Below, piece after piece: positions 60,084-64,000 of a DNA stretch of 64,000 bases. This stretch comes from Plectrocnemia conspersa. Taxonomy: Eukaryota; Arthropoda; Insecta; Trichoptera; Polycentropodidae. The position numbers were made by a program, and so were the translations under genes. Within the stretch, counting starts at the first letter, position 1; each line of letters opens with the position of its first letter. The DNA lies in the NCBI GenBank assembly GCA_009617715.1, contig VTFK01000148.1, positions 868,001 through 932,000 on the forward strand, written 5' to 3'. The notes beneath the pieces are model-generated. The model did not search any database. It saw only the letters and a list, made by a program, of their open reading frames with translations, and was not told the DNA's origin.

Positions 60084-60374
60084 CTATCTACGCTGCCATC
60101 TGTTTTGTCCGTTGTAGATCTCCTGTCTCTCCTGGGCGAAGAGATCCAATGGTGGTATGCCACATATCGCCAGTACGGCGTCCTCGGACACGGTTTTGTA
60201 CGCGGAAGCCTCCCTTAATGGGCTTCGTCGCTGAACTCTTGCTAGGGCGAGGCGCTTGTCACCTCCGCTCTCGTACTCCAGCAGCCTGTCCGTGAGGTAG
60301 TTTTCGACAAGCCTCACCAGGTATACTGGTGTATTTTTGTCCTTCAACGTCTTCAGCGCTAATTGCCAAAGCAC
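60084..60374 (-). pseudogene. R1-clade ORF2: RT fragment fused to C-terminus
   Basis: Residues 1-40 read NTPVYLVRLVENYLTDRLL, the RT palm region just before the GVPQGS box. The sequence then jumps to SAYKTVSEDAVLAICGIPPL + DLFAQER, the conserved C-terminal region of R1-clade ORF2 (SAYRTVS.DA..VIAG.PPI..LA.ER). The YADD-containing catalytic core and thumb between them are deleted. Confidence 0.8.
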
Positions 60375-60560
60375 TGGGTCTGGTCTCTTTGATGTGCTGC
60401 GGGAATAGGCTGTCGACTATCCCTTCCACGTTGCTCGAGTCTTCGAGGTACGGGTTGACGGTCGCTTTACGCAGCATCTTTCTAACCAGTTTATATGATA
60501 TACCCCACGGATCTGCGGTCAACGTGGTGCACAGTTCTCCCAGCATCGAGACTTGCTCGT
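60259..60560 (-). pseudogene. R1-clade ORF2: region before the RT domain
   Basis: The 95-codon frame holds LCTTLTADPWGISYKLVRKM (usual WK.LC..V..DPWG.PYK.V..KL) and DSLFPQH (usual LFP.H), the linker between endonuclease and RT in R1-clade elements. The frame is shifted relative to the 60084-60374 piece. Confidence 0.8.
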
Positions 60561-60844
60561 GCTAATTTCGATACTGAGGGCCTACCAGGCTCTTTTGAAC
60601 TCCTCTCTCAATATCTCATCTCCTTGGTGGGCCTTCGCAGCGGTCCCTTTCTTCGGGGCACGGACTCAAGAGGTCGTTGGGCGCCTTCACGGTGACCTCT
60701 GTTGTTGCTGCGCTTCGCGCTGAGTCGATAATTATATTACTCTTGGCAGCGACCGCCTCGTCAAGACGTTTTGTGTTGAATTTTCGTACCACCCAACCGC
60801 GATTTGTAAGCAGCGGTCTTGGCCTCGGGGCTAGGATTGCTAGC

Positions 60845-61298
60845 TTAAACTATGTAGTAGTGGTCGCTAGCTGAGTAGGTGCTCTCTAGCACCTTCCATC
60901 TAATAATGCGGTTAGCTATCGACTTGCTGACGAAGCTCACGTCCAATATGGAGCCGCTGTCTCCCCGTTGGAACGTGAAAGCGCTTCCTCGATTGCCCAC
61001 GTGCAGGTGCATGCCGTTGCTTTGTGTCCATCCTGTCCGCAGCAGAAACGCTCCTTCGTCGGTGCATTTGATTGCAATGTGGCTGAGCCCACGAAATTTG
61101 TAGCAGCGCTCCTGATGTATGACTGCCCGCACTCGACTGTAGACCTAACCGACGCGGACTTTCCCCGTTCTCAGGAGCGCGACGGCTACCTCCCTGTTTA
61201 GGGTCACAACTGCCGTCTGAGTGCCTCCGTAGGAGAGCCTCAGCGATATGACCTGGGCGTCCTTCGGCTCTGGTATCTCAGCAGCAATTGTCTATTTT
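60845..61298 (-). pseudogene. R1-clade ORF1 zinc knuckle fused to ORF2 endonuclease
   Basis: Upstream of the 61132 start, the sequence encodes IPEPKDAQVISLRLSYGGTQ and TAVVTLNREVAVALLRTGKV, typical of gag-like ORF1. It continues into RCYKFRGLSHIAIKCTDEG (CCHC zinc knuckle with the second Cys replaced by Phe). After a deletion junction near HLHVGNRGS it continues as AFTFQRGDSGSILDVSFVSK and VLESTYSASDHYYIV, the C-terminal half of the endonuclease with its SDH motif. The missing segment is the end of ORF1 and the start of ORF2. Confidence 0.82.
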
Positions 61299-61553
61299 CA
61301 GTAGCGTAGCTAGGGTATGTACCGCTCAGGGTGATCCTTAAAATTGCCACCCCCTCCCCCATACATTTTTTTGCAAGGACATAAAATAATAAATTGGTTA
61401 TTAATAATCTCTTGTTATTCATGGATTTGTATATATTTTAGTGCATTCAGGGTTAAGAACCGCACTAGACGATCCCATCGCGAATATGCCGCCCCCAAGC
61501 AAGTGCCGCCTGGAGCGACCCGCCCCCTCCACCTTCCCATAGCTACAACACTG
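61299..61553. mobile_element. hAT-type MITE inserted in the R1-clade ORF1
   Basis: Termini are cagtagcgtagctaggg and tagctacaacactg, diverged relative to the 6390 copy, with the same interior (atcccatcgcgaatatgcc). Flanks tctatttt and cctaattt agree at 6 of 8 positions, an aged 8-bp duplication. It splits ORF1 between its N-terminal and zinc-knuckle parts. Confidence 0.82.
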
Positions 61554-62440
61554 CCTAATTTACTTTCTCTATCGACGTTCTTCCGTCGGGGTCCCTCGGA
61601 GCAACTCGCATCTGCGGAGGTTTCTGCGCCTAATACAGTGTTTATAGATATTAGAAGCTCCTCCGTTTGTTGTGAACCGCACTTCAACTCGAGAAGCACC
61701 TCTCCGCTTCTCGACTGCCGGATCCGTGTGACCTCCATTTTTTTGGAAATGGTCACTCTCTTCCAGATCGCGCGGATCTCTTCCGCATACGTCACCGCGC
61801 CCGTAGGTACGGCAATTGCCTTGTTTCTCGGGCCAGGAGGAGCTCGCACTGTCGTTGCGCACTTCGCAGGAGCATTCTTCTTTGCTATGCTGACGACCTT
61901 CTTCGTGATGACCTTTGCCTGTGATAACCTTGCCTGGGCATTCTTCCTTGCTGGGGCCTGCGCCTGAGCAACCCTCTCCACTGTGCTTCTTGGCGCCCTT
62001 CTTTTCCTGTTTTTTTGCAAACTTCCAGACACGAGCATGGACGCAGGCCCATGCGTGGACTCAACAGACGCCGGCGTTGTCTCTCCCGCGGCCCTCGCAG
62101 TGCGCCACGTGCAGTCTTCTAGTTCCATGATGCACATTTTGCTTCAATAACCCCCCTCCTTGATGGGGGAGTAGACATTTCTATGCTCCTTTATGAATCG
62201 CTCAAGGTTTGCGATTGCAGCTTTAAGCCGCAACCTGCTTTCTCCATCCCACAACCCTCCAGCTTGAATGGGCGTGGGAAAATTTATGAAAAACCTTCCC
62301 AACAACCAAATTTGGAGTGTCGCATGCAGCATTCGAAATTTTCCGGAAAATTCTGAAAACCACTAGGGCCTTCATATGTCGGAAAATCCTAAGCCCCCGA
62401 AAAATCCGACTTTTCCAGGCGGCTTCAAACGCTTTCAAGT
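61554..62440 (-). pseudogene. R1-clade ORF1 (gag-like), N-terminal part
   Basis: A frame from about 62332 to 61562 reads AIANLERFIKEHRNVYSPIK, meets one in-frame TGA near 62143, and continues in the same frame as MELEDCTWRTARAAGE. It then has an Ala/Arg/Lys-rich stretch and TYAEEIRAIWKRVTISKKME, followed by RSGEVLLELKCGSQQTEELL. This is the standard TYAE...R.G..LLE layout of R1-clade gag-like proteins. The role would be nucleic-acid binding and RNP formation. The MITE at 61299 follows. Confidence 0.78.
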
Positions 62441-62525
62441 TCACGAGCGCACAAGCACTTCACTGGCAGCAATCAGCTGACCCTCAAGGTCTGCCGTACG
62501 TCAAGGAATGCGCCCTCTTGGTGGC

Positions 62526-63554
62526 GATTCGATCATTATTATTTTGTATATCAGAATTTTTTTTTCTAATAATAATCTTGGTTTACGACCTATTAACCAA
62601 TACAGCTTACGAAGCTGGTGTCCTAGTTGTTTCTTCTGTTTCAAATGTGAGTTCTCCGAGACGAATCTTCAAAATTATAATATATGTATATGCACATCAT
62701 GTATATTTGATTCTGGTCCATTTTTCAATAAAGAGGCTATACTTTATTTATCTTTTGTTAATACAAAAGATAAAAAAGTATAAGTAAATTTTATGAAAAT
62801 AAAAAATATAAATAAATAAAGAACTAATGTTCATATTTTTTATTTTCATAAAATTATATTATTAATTTCGTGGTATCTGTAGGATTACGTGAGAGATAAA
62901 ACCCTTAAGCGCTTCATACTGTATAATAAAATGATTTTTATAATTCTAATAAAAGAAAATTCATCAAATGGTGCCTATATGGCTACTAATTAAGTATAAC
63001 TCAAGTCGGCCGTATAACAAATTTGATAATTGCTATTCTTTCACTAATAATTTTACTTATTTTAATTAGCTAAGAATTGCTTCTGGTATTTGACTTTTTA
63101 TTAAATTCCTCTCTTTTGTAACCGTGCACACCTTCAAGTTGTCTGTTAAGACACGTTATCGCTAAACCCTTACACAAGAGAATTTTGGAACAAATATTGC
63201 ACATTTCGAACCCTTATTGACAATTTTAACACTTATCGTAACTTTTTCTAATATAGATGGGCTATTCCGAAAAATATAAAAACATTTTTTAATAAAATAA
63301 ATGTAAAGCGTTAAAAAAAGAATTACTCAATAAATCCCGTTACAATCAGAATTGTGTATTTCAAAACCACGCTGACGCAACATATGTACACCGAAGCAAA
63401 TTATAGCTTATATGCAACATTTGCAAATATCAACTCGGATAGTCACAACAATACATTAATTTATAAATTAAGATTCACCATATTTTTTTAAATAGTTTTA
63501 ATTTTGAAAAAATTCCATTTAAAATAAAATATTTTAAGTATTTAATTATTATCC
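62526..63554. other. AT-rich region without recognised genes
   Basis: Contains an imperfect inverted arrangement around 62790-62850 (ttttatgaaaataaaaaatat/atattttttattttcataaaa). No gene is seen. Confidence 0.4.
62791..62853. repeat. Perfect long inverted repeat (about 21-bp arms)
   Basis: aattttatgaaaataaaaaata (62788-62809) and its reverse complement tattttttattttcataaaatt (62835-62856) face each other with a 25-bp spacer. It may be a small foldback element. Confidence 0.7.
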
Positions 63555-63847
63555 CTCAGAGGGCCCAATCTGGGCCCTCTGCTCAATTAATGACATAAAT
63601 ACGGTAGTTACAAAAGTCTTCTTCTGTATGCAGATGATTTAAAATTGTATTAATGCATTCGATCTATTTCGAACTTCTTCTCTCTACATAGTGATTTAGA
63701 TTCTTTATGGAATGGGGCTTCCGTTGACCATCTACCCTTTAGTGTCGGAAAGTGGGAACATTTTAACTAGAGAAACTTCCATTAAAGATCTCGGAATCAT
63801 CTTTTAGAGAAAGTGGAGGTTATATCTACACATACACGACGTCTGTG
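63555..63847 (+). pseudogene. Decayed LINE reverse transcriptase fragment
   Basis: The plus strand gives LGPLL (63568-63582), LLLYADDLKLY (63620-63650, catalytic YADD intact), SDLDSLW...GL (63690-63715) and SIKDLGIIF (63778-63805). This is the same succession seen at 16660 and 21245. The segment between LGPLL and YADD is shortened. It is interrupted by the foldback element at 63848. Confidence 0.75.
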
Positions 63848-64000
63848 ATGCAAAAGCAATAAAATCGTGCAACGGCGCCGACACAAATTTATTGCTTTTG
63901 ACGTGAATTTTTGACTTCTGAGACGTGATAACTGTTTTTGCGCTCTTCTATTGACCAAAATTCGATTTGAATATACTTTGACCAAAATTCTTATATCAGA
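63848..64000. mobile_element. Foldback element, continues past the window end
   Basis: aaaagcaataaaatcgtgc (63851) and tttattgcttttgacgtgaatttttgac match the element at 49350-49645. The final part (gaccaaaattcgatttgaatatac) matches the reverse complement of that element's left arm. Confidence 0.7.

Larger units (their letters stand above)
59281..62525 (-). mobile_element. R1-clade non-LTR retrotransposon, internally deleted
   Basis: A GC-rich minus-strand element, in contrast to its AT-rich flanks. In order from 62.5 kb down: 5' leader, ORF1 (gag-like, with coiled-coil and zinc knuckle), a fragment of the ORF2 endonuclease, RT N-terminal part, RT/C-terminal fusion, and a 3' UTR to about 59281. 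It is roughly 3.2 kb including MITE insertions, versus the usual 5-7 kb. Catalytic RT motifs are deleted, so it is dead. The exact ends are estimates. Confidence 0.8.

Noticed and set aside
61344..61967. Plus-strand 207-codon frame
   Set aside because: It crosses the MITE and is antisense to R1-clade ORF1; the minus strand carries the recognisable motifs.

Overview
This window looks like nuclear DNA from an insect or a close arthropod relative. The evidence is strong AT-richness, long gene-free stretches, TA/TG microsatellites, spliceosomal introns, and a mixed load of non-LTR retrotransposons (CR1/L2-like, Jockey-like, R1-clade) and DNA transposons (hAT of several lineages, MULE, Tc1/mariner, foldback elements). 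I cannot name the species. No bacterial, organellar or viral gene organisation is visible, and no conserved housekeeping gene was recognised.

Layout. From 1 to 27 kb there are no recognisable host genes. The region holds AT-rich DNA, old SINE, LINE and hAT fragments, and a complete but decayed MULE (22931-24582) with terminal inverted repeats and a perfect 9-bp target duplication. It also has several islands of higher GC that may be cis-regulatory, including a cluster of CTCF-like AGATGGCG motifs at 24.8-25.0 kb. From 27 to 30 kb is a nest of LINE pieces and a hAT MITE, including a CR1-like reverse transcriptase copy.

From 31.5 to 59.2 kb is the main point of interest: a minus-strand family of small paralogous genes, called A, B and C here, at 31.8-32.6, 44.4-45.0 and 57.9-58.6 kb. 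Their proteins share an N-terminal KIS-x(3-5)-RL-x(8-9)-IP module, an AW motif, a Lys/Glu-rich linker, a YLQK-like motif and acidic tails. In all three a splice acceptor lies 6 nt before the ATG. In all three a matching non-coding first exon and promoter lies upstream, at about 38.5, 46.0 and 59.0 kb. A fourth copy of that promoter/first exon (D, about 52.3 kb) has no recognisable coding region. The four promoters are spaced about 6.3-7.5 kb apart, which points to an ancestral tandem array. Gene A's first intron has swollen with transposons: a ZBED-type hAT, a CR1-like LINE, a ZMYM1-type hAT and microsatellites. Gene C carries an 11-A homopolymer that breaks its frame. I do not recognise the function of the family.

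From 59.3 to 62.5 kb is one R1-clade LINE on the minus strand. It has large internal deletions that fuse its ORF1 zinc knuckle to the ORF2 endonuclease and remove the catalytic RT, and it carries hAT MITE insertions. From 62.5 to 64 kb there is AT-rich DNA, another LINE fragment, and a foldback element that runs off the end of the window.
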